NCBI GenBank assembly: GCA_934272845.1
Contig: CAKQSF010000036.1
Coordinates: 1-10,262, forward strand
Length of the DNA: 10,262 bases
Direction: 5' to 3'
Source: an uncultured Prevotella sp.
Lineage (GTDB): Bacteria; Bacteroidota; Bacteroidia; Bacteroidales; Bacteroidaceae
Under the pieces are notes generated by a model. The model did not search any database and was not told the origin of the DNA. It was given only the letters and a program-made list of their open reading frames with translations. The translations under genes were made by a program, and so were the position numbers. The stretch's first letter is position 1; each line of letters begins with the position of its first letter. Positions 1-5,927 of the stretch are shown in pieces.

Positions 1-446
1 GAAACGAACTGTGTACCCTTCTCATACTTGTCGAAGTTTACGCCGCAAACGAACATAGGAGTAGCGTCCTTTGAAGGTGCAGACATAACAACGTACTTAG
101 CACCAGCCTGGATGTGAGCCTGTGCCTTCTCCTGAGTCAGGAAGAGACCTGTAGACTCAACTACATACTCTGCGCCAACTTCGTCCCACTTAAGGTCTGC
201 TGGGTTACGCTCTGCAGTTACGCGAATCTCCTTACCGTTAACGATGAGCTTAGAGTTCTCAACGTCAGCCTCGATTGTGCCCTGGAATGCACCGTGCATT
301 GTGTCGTACTTGAGCATGTAAGCGAGATAATCAACTGGGCAGAGGTCATTGATACCTACTACCTCGATGTCGTCGCGGTTCTGAGAAGCGCGGAAAACGA
401 AACGACCGATACGGCCAAATCCGTTAATACCAACTTTTGTTGCCAT
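1..446 (-). CDS. gap: Glyceraldehyde-3-phosphate dehydrogenase, type I (5' part only)
   Basis: This gene encodes the glycolytic enzyme that oxidises glyceraldehyde 3-phosphate to 1,3-bisphosphoglycerate with reduction of NAD. The first 148 residues are in the window; the family is usually about 330-340 residues, so the C-terminal half lies beyond base 1. The N-terminus has the Rossmann nucleotide-binding signature (INGFGRIGR, residues 7-15), followed by GINDL near residue 33, where an Asp usually marks NAD preference. Further on are YDTMHGAF, the [10 protein letters not shown] segment, ESTGLF and VMSAPSKD, all typical of the family. The catalytic Cys motif (SCTTN) should come just after the window edge and cannot be checked. 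The start is the ATG at 446, directly before the conserved KVGINGFGR. Codon use favours CTC for Leu and GGT for Gly, as expected of a highly expressed gene. It is divergent from mscL. Confidence 0.97.
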   Translation of the reverse strand, partial: MATKVGINGFGRIGRFVFRASQNRDDIEVVGINDLCPVDYLAYMLKYDTMHGAFQGTIEADVENSKLIVNGKEIRVTAERNPADLKWDEVGAEYVVESTGLFLTQEKAQAHIQAGAKYVVMSAPSKDATPMFVCGVNFDKYEKGTQFV

Positions 447-591
447 TTTTGTTTTGTTTGTTTAAATAAGTGAATAAATCTCTTTTCAAGAATATTTATT
501 TTGCGTTACCCAACGTCATTATTTATAATGTAAATAAGATATTATGTCATGTTTTTCACTCCACAATCTATCTTTTTTACTTTTTCAAGTG

Positions 592-624
592 CAAAGTTAC
601 GATTTTTTTTTTAATTTTGCACAA
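592..624 (-). promoter_or_regulatory. Predicted Bacteroidetes-type promoter of gap
   Basis: On the minus strand the sequence TAACTTTG (599 down to 592) matches the Bacteroidetes −7 consensus TAnnTTTG. A TTG at 624-622 lies 22 bases upstream in the −33 position. Transcription would begin near base 585, leaving an untranslated leader of about 140 bases before the gap start at 446. The −7 match is exact; the −33 box is only partial. Confidence 0.6.
612..619 (+). promoter_or_regulatory. Predicted −7 promoter element of mscL
   Basis: TAATTTTG on the plus strand matches TAnnTTTG exactly, about 40 bases before the mscL start at 661. No good TTTG box is visible 20 bases upstream, where the sequence is instead the −7 element of the divergent gap promoter. 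The promoter could therefore be weak or could depend on another factor. Confidence 0.4.
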
Positions 625-660
625 GAAATCAGTATTATTTTTTACTCAACAGAAAAAAAT

Positions 661-1083
661 ATGGGAAAGTTCGTACAAGAATTTAAGGAATTTGCCGTTA
701 AAGGCAATGCTATTGACATGGCTGTAGGTGTTATCATTGGCGGTGCATTCGGCAAGATTGTCACCAGTATTGTTAACGACATCATCATGCCTCCTATTGG
801 TTGGATTATCGGAGGTGTTAACTTCAGCGACCTGAAAGTTACGCTACCGAAGGAAGTTATCGGTGGTGTGGAGTTGGCTCCGGCTACTATTAATTATGGT
901 AACTTTATCCAGACTATCATTGATTTCACCATTATCGCCTTCTGCGTATTTATGCTTGTTAAGGGCATCAATTCTCTTAAAAGAAAGAAAAACGAAGCGC
1001 CAGCAGAACCAGAAAAGGAACCAGAGCCTTCTAACGAGGAGAAACTGCTTGCTGAAATACGCGACCTGCTAAAGAAACAGTAA
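661..1083 (+). CDS. mscL: Large-conductance mechanosensitive channel MscL
   Basis: This gene encodes a 140-residue inner-membrane protein that forms a homo-pentameric pore. The pore opens under membrane tension and releases solutes during hypo-osmotic shock. The N-terminal amphipathic helix and first membrane segment carry the family signature ([24 protein letters not shown], split here as residues 11-20 and 21-34), with the Gly-rich pore-lining face in the first segment. A periplasmic loop follows at about 52-78. The second membrane segment is at about 80-102. The cytoplasmic end has a Pro/Glu-rich linker (112-123) and a charged C-terminal helix ([15 protein letters not shown]). The length is normal for the family. 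The reading frame is open back to an ATG at 544, but that would run through the promoter region, so the ATG at 661, preceded by an A-rich stretch, is the start. It converges with the DUF2400 gene, whose stop is 50 bases away. Confidence 0.97.
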   Translation: MGKFVQEFKEFAVKGNAIDMAVGVIIGGAFGKIVTSIVNDIIMPPIGWIIGGVNFSDLKVTLPKEVIGGVELAPATINYGNFIQTIIDFTIIAFCVFMLVKGINSLKRKKNEAPAEPEKEPEPSNEEKLLAEIRDLLKKQ

Positions 1084-1107
1084 GGAGAAAATTGGGCCAT
1101 TGGGCAC

Positions 1108-1132
1108 AGACAGACTGTTTATCGCTCTGTCT
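1108..1132. terminator. Short hairpin between the converging mscL and DUF2400 genes
   Basis: AGACAGA (1108-1114) and TCTGTCT (1126-1132) form a perfect 7-bp stem with an 11-base loop in the 50 bases between two converging stop codons. The position suits a shared terminator or RNA 3' end, but no T-run follows on either strand, so termination is an inference from position. Confidence 0.35.
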
Positions 1133-1133
1133 C

Positions 1134-1889
1134 CTAAACCTCTCCCACCCCAAGTCCAAAGAGAGCGAAGTCTCCTTTCAATGGGTCTTCTGGGAATATC
1201 TTACGCAAACGCTCTGTCAACTTAATGGCAGACGACATACTTGTCGCCTTGGACTGCATCAGTCCGAGGCGATTTGCTTCTTGTACTACATGGGTATCCA
1301 TTGGCATTATTAGGGTCTTCTTATCTATTATATCACTCCATAAACCTAAGTCTACAGGGGAATTGTCGCGCACCATCCACCGCAGGAACATACATATACG
1401 CTTGCATGACGACTTTGTATTCTTCGGAATAATACCCTCTATTCCTCTCGACGCACAATAATCCACTATGAGTTGTAATGCTTCTATTGCCGCCATCTTA
1501 TCACATTGTGCTGATGCCAACAGATAATTCTTTATTGTTCCGTACTCTTCAAGCATCTCTTTTAGCACGTTTAGCATCATGTACATAGTATGAAAGGTAT
1601 AGAGCCGATAGAAACAACGACCGCTATCATCAGGCACATCTTCTGCAAAGAGACCTCTATTTACCCATTCATAGAATGTTACCTTTCTCTTAATACTACT
1701 ATCAAGCAGATATTGTATCTTGGGAAGGAACTGCTTTCGACTACCATAACTGAGGCTTGCTGCTACAAATGCAAGTGTCTCACGACTACAATCATCTTCC
1801 ACTTGATGCATAAACCATGAAGGGTCGCCATCAAGAAACTTCGCTGTTTCATACCTATCAGCCAACATTCTCAACTGTTCTTCTATCAT
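1134..1889 (-). CDS. DUF2400 / TIGR02757 family protein
   Basis: This is a 251-residue protein of the conserved family TIGR02757 (DUF2400), which is common in Bacteroidetes and has no settled function that I know of. Recognisable blocks, in order, are: D(R)YETAKFLDGDP near the N-terminus; ETLAFVAASLSYGSRKQF (37-54), usual for the family; KSSCKRICMFLRWMVR (159-174); VDLGLW (179-184); IMPMDTHV (194-201); and a C-terminal DFALFGLG (240-247). The pattern of a helix-rich protein with a Pro-x-Asp-Thr-His motif resembles helix-hairpin-helix DNA-repair glycosylases, but a role in DNA repair is only an inference. The frame is open up to an ATG at 2012. I prefer the ATG at 1889 because the extra 41 codons would lie in a 22-base repeat array and a terminator, 22 is not a multiple of three, and the shorter protein has the family's usual length. 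The gene is likely transcribed alone. Confidence 0.9.
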   Translation of the reverse strand: MIEEQLRMLADRYETAKFLDGDPSWFMHQVEDDCSRETLAFVAASLSYGSRKQFLPKIQYLLDSSIKRKVTFYEWVNRGLFAEDVPDDSGRCFYRLYTFHTMYMMLNVLKEMLEEYGTIKNYLLASAQCDKMAAIEALQLIVDYCASRGIEGIIPKNTKSSCKRICMFLRWMVRDNSPVDLGLWSDIIDKKTLIMPMDTHVVQEANRLGLMQSKATSMSSAIKLTERLRKIFPEDPLKGDFALFGLGVGEV

Positions 1890-1997
1890 ATCAATGTGCC
1901 TTTTGTAATTAAACCATATGCCTTCCATAACAAAACGTTGCGCCTTCTGTAACAAAACGATGTGCTTTCCGTAATGATACGATGCACCTTTTGTAAT
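1888..1997. repeat. Five tandem copies of a degenerate 22-base repeat
   Basis: Five consecutive units of exactly 22 bases lie at 1888-1909, 1910-1931, 1932-1953, 1954-1975 and 1976-1997. Read on the minus strand, an approximate unit is TTACRRAARGCRCAWCGTTT. The best conserved parts are the TTAC/TTAT start, the purine-rich middle and the GCrCA core. The middle copies end in GTTTTG. The array fills the whole space between the uxaB terminator and the ATG of the DUF2400 gene, so it would form that gene's promoter region and/or untranslated leader. Copies differ at several positions, so it is not a recent slippage product. Its function is unknown. Confidence 0.85.
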
Positions 1998-2042
1998 AAA
2001 AAACAGGAACATAGCGACATATTATGCACACTATATTCCTGT
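1998..2042 (-). terminator. Rho-independent terminator of uxaB
   Basis: On the minus strand, ACAGGAATATAG (2042-2031) pairs with CTATGTTCCTGT (2014-2003) over a 12-bp stem that has one G-T pair and a 16-base loop. A run of six T (2003-1998) begins at the last stem base. It lies about 50 bases after the uxaB stop. A second, weaker A/T palindrome, TACTAT-AA-ATAGTA, lies between at 2057-2070. Confidence 0.65.
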
Positions 2043-2092
2043 ATATTTATACCTTCTACTATAAATAGTATAGGTCTCTTACCATTTTTACA

Positions 2093-3580
2093 TTAGAGGA
2101 TTGTCTTAACAGCCTCGTACATACCCTTCTCCTGAATGAGGTTGAGGTATTCAGTAACGAGATCTGTGAGACCAGCAACCTCGTTAATGTTGCCCTGTTC
2201 CTTCCAGATGAGGTCAACAGCACCAAGTACTCCCTCTGCGACCTTACGTGTATCGCCAGTAGCCCAAAGTTCTGTAAGGAGATCCATTATCTTCTGATCA
2301 TCGTTTGGCTGGATAGGAGCACCGTCAGCACGTGTACCACCCTTGTAGTAAGTGATGATGGCAGCGAGACCAAATACGAGTCCCTTTGGCAACTCACCCT
2401 TACGCTCAAGGTATGTCTTCACTCCAGGAAGGTCACGAGCCTGGAACTTAGGGAATGAGTTAAGCATAATGCTTGTTACCTGATGGTCAACGTATGGGTT
2501 GTCGAAACGCTCAAGTACGTCAGCAGCAAACTTCTGCAATTCATCCATTGGCAGGTTGAGGGTCTGCATGAGTTCATCATACTGTACCTTCTTAATATAC
2601 TTACCTACGACCTCATCATGAAGTGCATCACGTACGATATTGATGCCAGAGAGGTATGCGACAGGTGAAAGTACTGTGTGAGGGCCATTCAGCAATGTTA
2701 CCTTACGCTCGTGATAAGGAGCCTCAGACTCTGCTATGAGGACGTTAAGACCAGCCTTCTCTGCAGGGAACTCCGCACGAAGTTCGTCGCAAGTCATATT
2801 CTCTGCCTTCTCGATAACCCAGAGATGGAAGATTTCTGCCTGTACAACGAGGTTGTCAGCGTATCCAACCTTTTCCTGAATGTCAGCGATTTCCTTACGT
2901 GGGAATCCTGGTACGATACGGTCAACGAGTGTTGCACATACGTAGTTATACTTCTCAAACCACTCTTTGAAGCCTGCATAGTCAGCGCCGAAGTCATCCT
3001 TCCACAGTTCGATGTACTGCTGTATGCACTCCTTCAGGTGGTGACCATTGAGGAAGATAAGCTCACAAGGCATGATGATAAGACCCTTCTTAGGATCGCC
3101 ATCAAATGCTTTATAACGATAATACAGCAACTGTGTCAACTTACCAGGGTATGATGAAGCAGGAGCATCAGAGAGTTTACAAGTATCATCAAACGCGATA
3201 CCAGCCTCTGTTGTGTTAGAGATAACGAAACGAATCTCAGGCTGCTCAGCGAGTGCTTTGTAAGCCCAGTTCTGAGAGTATGGGTTGATAGCACGGCTGA
3301 TAGTATCAATACGTGTCAATGAATTAACAGGCTCACCGTTCAGACGTCCCTGAAGGTTTACGTGATAGAGGCAGTCCTGACCATTGAGCCAGTCTACCAT
3401 ACCGCGTTCGATAGGCTGTACGACAACAACAGAACCGTTGAAGTTGGTCTTCTGATTCATGTTCCATACAATCCAATCAACGAAAGCGCGGAGGAAGTTT
3501 CCTTCACCAAACTGGATAATCTTTTCTGGCATTACGCTCTTTGGCGCAGTGCGAGCATTAAGTGCTGGTAATTTTGCCAT
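2093..3580 (-). CDS. uxaB: Tagaturonate reductase (altronate oxidoreductase) UxaB
   Basis: The enzyme reduces D-tagaturonate to D-altronate with NADH in galacturonate (pectin) breakdown. It is a 495-residue cytoplasmic member of the polyol-specific long-chain dehydrogenase (mannitol dehydrogenase) family. The N-terminal nucleotide-binding loop is IIQFGEGNFLRAF (21-33), the form typical of UxaB. Then come SNTTEAGI (121-128), MPCELI...NGHHL (170-182) and LVDRIVPG (218-225). The family's catalytic K-x4-N-x2-H pattern is present as K293, N298 and H301. The C-terminal helical domain, including YVDHQVTSIMLNSFPKF, follows. Fructuronate reductase (UxuB) is a relative, but the loop sequence favours UxaB. 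The length is normal. The start at 3580 precedes the conserved N-terminus. The gene has its own promoter, overlapped by a direct repeat, and its own terminator. No other hexuronate gene is in the window. Confidence 0.93.
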   Translation of the reverse strand: MAKLPALNARTAPKSVMPEKIIQFGEGNFLRAFVDWIVWNMNQKTNFNGSVVVVQPIERGMVDWLNGQDCLYHVNLQGRLNGEPVNSLTRIDTISRAINPYSQNWAYKALAEQPEIRFVISNTTEAGIAFDDTCKLSDAPASSYPGKLTQLLYYRYKAFDGDPKKGLIIMPCELIFLNGHHLKECIQQYIELWKDDFGADYAGFKEWFEKYNYVCATLVDRIVPGFPRKEIADIQEKVGYADNLVVQAEIFHLWVIEKAENMTCDELRAEFPAEKAGLNVLIAESEAPYHERKVTLLNGPHTVLSPVAYLSGINIVRDALHDEVVGKYIKKVQYDELMQTLNLPMDELQKFAADVLERFDNPYVDHQVTSIMLNSFPKFQARDLPGVKTYLERKGELPKGLVFGLAAIITYYKGGTRADGAPIQPNDDQKIMDLLTELWATGDTRKVAEGVLGAVDLIWKEQGNINEVAGLTDLVTEYLNLIQEKGMYEAVKTIL

Positions 3581-3670
3581 TTTTATGTACGTTTTATAAT
3601 TAGTTAGTTCTTTACGTATTTGGTATTTTTATCAAATAGGTTTTGTTTTTCTGTTACAAAATCAGTTGTC

Positions 3671-3706
3671 AGTTAACAAATAACTATTGCAAAGTTAACA
3701 AAAAAC
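3671..3706. repeat. 14-base direct repeat over the uxaB promoter (possible operator)
   Basis: AGTTAACAAATAAC (3671-3684) recurs as AGTTAACAAAAAAC (3693-3706), a 13/14 match with a 22-base spacing, or about two helical turns. Each copy contains the palindrome GTTAAC. The right copy overlaps the predicted −7 box and the left copy covers the predicted transcription start. This arrangement would suit a dimeric repressor. Identification as an operator is an inference. Confidence 0.45.
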
Positions 3707-3722
3707 CATGTAAATCTATAAA
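3690..3722 (-). promoter_or_regulatory. Predicted Bacteroidetes-type promoter of uxaB
   Basis: On the minus strand TAACTTTG (3697-3690) matches the −7 consensus exactly, with TTTA (3722-3719) 21 bases upstream as a near match to TTTG. Transcription would start near 3683, giving a leader of about 100 bases before the ATG at 3580. The leader contains a short A/T-rich inverted repeat, TATTTG/CAAATA, at 3617-3638. Confidence 0.55.
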
Positions 3723-3764
3723 TGAGCGTCCCTTTTCTTTACTTATTTATGATTTTTTAATTTT

Positions 3765-3800
3765 TCAACCAATGGCACATTACAATGCGCCTTTGGTTGA
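3765..3800 (-). terminator. Strong hairpin enclosing the hisB stop codon
   Basis: On the minus strand TCAACCAA (3800-3793) pairs with TTGGTTGA (3772-3765). Inside it GGCGCATT (3791-3784) pairs with AATGTGCC (3781-3774), including one G-U pair. The two 8-bp helices are separated only by an A-A mismatch, and the loop is about two bases. The hisB stop codon (3782-3780) lies at the tip. The stretch just after is A-rich, with no T-run, so this may be an RNA 3'-end or processing structure rather than a classical terminator. Confidence 0.5.
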
Positions 3801-4850
3801 TGGGAGTTGATAATGGTATATATCGCGCTTTACCGCCATACGTATGCTACGAGCGAAAGCCTTGAATATACCTTCTATCTTATGATGTTCGTTTGTTCCT
3901 TCTGCCTTTATATTAAGGTTCATCTTGGCGGCATCGCTAACACTTTTAAAGAAATGCTGGAACATTTCGGTTGGCATCTCCCCTATTTTCTCACGATGGA
4001 ACTCCGCGTCCCATATCAACCACGGTCTTCCTCCGAAGTCAAGGCACACCTGAGCAAGGCAATCATCCATTGGCAAAGAATAGCCATAGCGTTCTATTCC
4101 ACGTTTGTCACCAAGGGCTTGGAGTATACATTCGCCTATCACTATACCCGTATCTTCTATGGTATGATGTTCGTCGACGTTCAAATCTCCGTTACAGCGC
4201 ACGTAAAGATCCATCATACCGTGGCGACCTATCTGTTCAAGCATATGGTCAAAGAATCCCAGTCCCGTTTCAATATCGCACTTACCTGTGCCATCAAGGT
4301 TCAGCCTTACGGTAATGTCCGTCTCCTTTGTTGTGCGAACAATCTCCGCTGTACGTTCTCCCGCAAAGAGAAGTTCCGCTATTTTCTCCCATGTCATGCC
4401 GTCCTTACCGAGGATGAGCGACTTGCATCCAAGGTTTTCTGCCAACTGTGCGTCTGTCTCACGGTCACCAATGACGTATGATCCCGCAAGGTCATACTCC
4501 GGATTGTTAATATATTGTGTCAACATTCCCGTTCCTGGTTTACGACATGGGTGATTATCCTCGGGGAAATGACGGTCTATAAGGATATTATCAAACTCTA
4601 TTCCCTCTCCTTTCAAGGTCTGAAGTATAAAGTTATGTACTGGCCAAAAGGTATCTTCTGGGAATGAGTCTGTTCCCAGTCCGTCCTGATTGGACACCAT
4701 AACAAACTCAAAGTCGAGGTTCTTACGTATAAACGAAAGGTTGCGGAACACACCTTCCACAAATACTAATTTCTCAAACGAGTCTATCTGTTCGTCTTCT
4801 GGCTCCTTTATAAGTGTGCCATCACGGTCTATAAATAATACTTTTTTCAT
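3780..4850 (-). CDS. hisB: Bifunctional histidinol-phosphatase / imidazoleglycerol-phosphate dehydratase HisB
   Basis: This 356-residue enzyme carries out two steps of histidine synthesis: dehydration of imidazoleglycerol phosphate and dephosphorylation of histidinol phosphate. The N-terminal HAD-type phosphatase domain (about 1-165) has FIDRDGT with D8 and D10, SNQDG (53-57) and YVIGDRETD (125-133). The C-terminal dehydratase domain (about 170-356) has GFFDHM (198-203), [10 protein letters not shown] (226-235) and EHHKIEG (321-327), which supply the metal-binding His and Glu residues, and ends in LPSTKGAL. The length equals that of the E. coli fusion (355). In the phosphatase zinc loop, the Cys-x-His...Cys-x-Cys of E. 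coli is here D92, H94, H100 and C102, so two ligands are changed. The start ATG lies five bases after the stop of the membrane-protein gene, with GAGA before it, so the two are probably co-transcribed. No other his genes flank it here. Confidence 0.96.
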   Translation of the reverse strand: MKKVLFIDRDGTLIKEPEDEQIDSFEKLVFVEGVFRNLSFIRKNLDFEFVMVSNQDGLGTDSFPEDTFWPVHNFILQTLKGEGIEFDNILIDRHFPEDNHPCRKPGTGMLTQYINNPEYDLAGSYVIGDRETDAQLAENLGCKSLILGKDGMTWEKIAELLFAGERTAEIVRTTKETDITVRLNLDGTGKCDIETGLGFFDHMLEQIGRHGMMDLYVRCNGDLNVDEHHTIEDTGIVIGECILQALGDKRGIERYGYSLPMDDCLAQVCLDFGGRPWLIWDAEFHREKIGEMPTEMFQHFFKSVSDAAKMNLNIKAEGTNEHHKIEGIFKAFARSIRMAVKRDIYHYQLPSTKGAL

Positions 4851-4855
4851 TTCTC

Positions 4856-5827
4856 TTACTTTGAGTTATCTTTTATTTTCTTTACTTCTTCTTTTGTATA
4901 TACATCTCCAAATAGATACATCAACGACGCATAATATGCTACACTCATTATAGCACAAAACGTCAATGCCAATGTTCCCACAAAGATTATCAACACGTAT
5001 CCCCAGGTTGGTATTAAATCATAAGCCCCATAGTTTACTGTTTCTTCTACATTACTAAGGTATGCTTCCGTGGCCACTACTCCTGGCAGCAGTAATACCA
5101 CGCACGTTAGTCCCCAAAGGAATCCTCCCCACAATGTCAGACTTAATATCTTTACTTTGCTATGGAACGCTTTTTTATATGCTTTACGAAAGGCAAACTG
5201 CTCTACTGATACGTTTTTTTCATCTATCATTCCACTTGGTTTCATCATTCTGCAATAGAACGTATACACCAATGGCGTAGCAAACACTGCCACAATCATC
5301 ATCAATACAATGATTCCCAATACTATCAATCCCTGATATTCCAGTGACAACCCTTTCATTTTATCCAATAAGGGTTGTATTACAGGAAATCCTGGCATAT
5401 TAAAGATTAGTATCCATATCGTATATGGCAGACTGCGTACTGCTAACTGTAACGTCCTTTTGAACGTTCTACCATGACCACCGTCTTTCTTTGCCTGCAC
5501 GAGGTCACCATTCTGCGCCATCTCCATTGCCGTAAGGCGACGAAAGAGCAGAAACATACGCGATAGTGCCACCACTAAGGTTGCCCATGCCACCGTATAT
5601 AGTGCCATATCCGTAACAACTTTGCCCAATGACGCTATGCCATTAACCTCTACCTCTACGTTAACCTTGATGTTATATGCAAGGAATATAGCATTAAAGA
5701 ATGCCGCCACCGTATAATAAGGTAGCATCACTCTTGACACCAACGGTAGTTGCTTTGCAAGGAACGCATAGCCCTTACTGACGCATGACGCGAATGAATG
5801 TCTCGCAAACAAAGATATCTTATCCAT
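4856..5827 (-). CDS. Predicted six-segment membrane protein of unknown function
   Basis: I do not recognise this 323-residue protein beyond its being a polytopic inner-membrane protein. Hydrophobic segments are visible at about 31-53, 70-95, 131-152, 166-192, 225-252 and 275-305. A basic loop at about 112-131 ([12 protein letters not shown]) and a basic stretch at 214-226 separate some of them. The C-terminus is short and charged ([11 protein letters not shown]). There is no signal peptide, and I see no transport or catalytic motif. The frame is open to an ATG at 5890, but that would start inside an inverted repeat. The ATG at 5827 ([10 protein letters not shown]) gives a more natural amphipathic N-terminus and is preferred. 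It is followed after five bases by hisB, which suggests co-transcription. No clear promoter of the TAnnTTTG type lies upstream, so read-through from valS is possible. Confidence 0.75.
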   Translation of the reverse strand: MDKISLFARHSFASCVSKGYAFLAKQLPLVSRVMLPYYTVAAFFNAIFLAYNIKVNVEVEVNGIASLGKVVTDMALYTVAWATLVVALSRMFLLFRRLTAMEMAQNGDLVQAKKDGGHGRTFKRTLQLAVRSLPYTIWILIFNMPGFPVIQPLLDKMKGLSLEYQGLIVLGIIVLMMIVAVFATPLVYTFYCRMMKPSGMIDEKNVSVEQFAFRKAYKKAFHSKVKILSLTLWGGFLWGLTCVVLLLPGVVATEAYLSNVEETVNYGAYDLIPTWGYVLIIFVGTLALTFCAIMSVAYYASLMYLFGDVYTKEEVKKIKDNSK

Positions 5828-5858
5828 AGTAACTCTATTATACTGTTTAAAACGCAAA

Positions 5859-5905
5859 TTAGTTGCCTGCCGACAAAGCACAGGCCTCATCTTACAGGCA
5901 ACTAA
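5859..5905. repeat. Perfect 11-bp inverted repeat between valS and the membrane-protein gene
   Basis: TTAGTTGCCTG (5859-5869) and CAGGCAACTAA (5895-5905) are exact inverted copies separated by 25 bases, within the 100-base gap between the valS stop and the next start. On the minus strand the second arm is followed by TTTGCG and then TTTT, a poor U-tract. It could be a weak valS terminator, an attenuator for the membrane protein-hisB pair, or a protein-binding site. Confidence 0.5.
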
Positions 5906-5927
5906 CTCACACCTTATAATATATATA

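Noticed and set aside
1091..1106. Tandem ATTGGGCC/ATTGGGCA after mscL
   Set aside because: Only two 8-base copies, one of them imperfect; too short to be meaningful without comparison.
1888..1997. The 22-base repeat array as a CRISPR array
   Set aside because: The units are directly adjacent with no spacers, the repeats are degenerate, and no cas genes are present.
1890..2012. N-terminal extension of the DUF2400 protein to the ATG at 2012
   Set aside because: The extension would be encoded by a repeat whose period is not a multiple of three and would begin within the uxaB terminator; the conserved protein starts at 1889.
2678..3154. Plus-strand open frame opposite uxaB (158 codons)
   Set aside because: It is antisense to conserved UxaB sequence, including the NGHHL and LVDRIVPG blocks, so it is a by-product of codon bias.
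3807..4481. Long plus-strand open frame opposite hisB (224 codons)
   Set aside because: It is antisense to a strongly conserved enzyme domain, the translation looks like no known protein, and it lacks a promoter.
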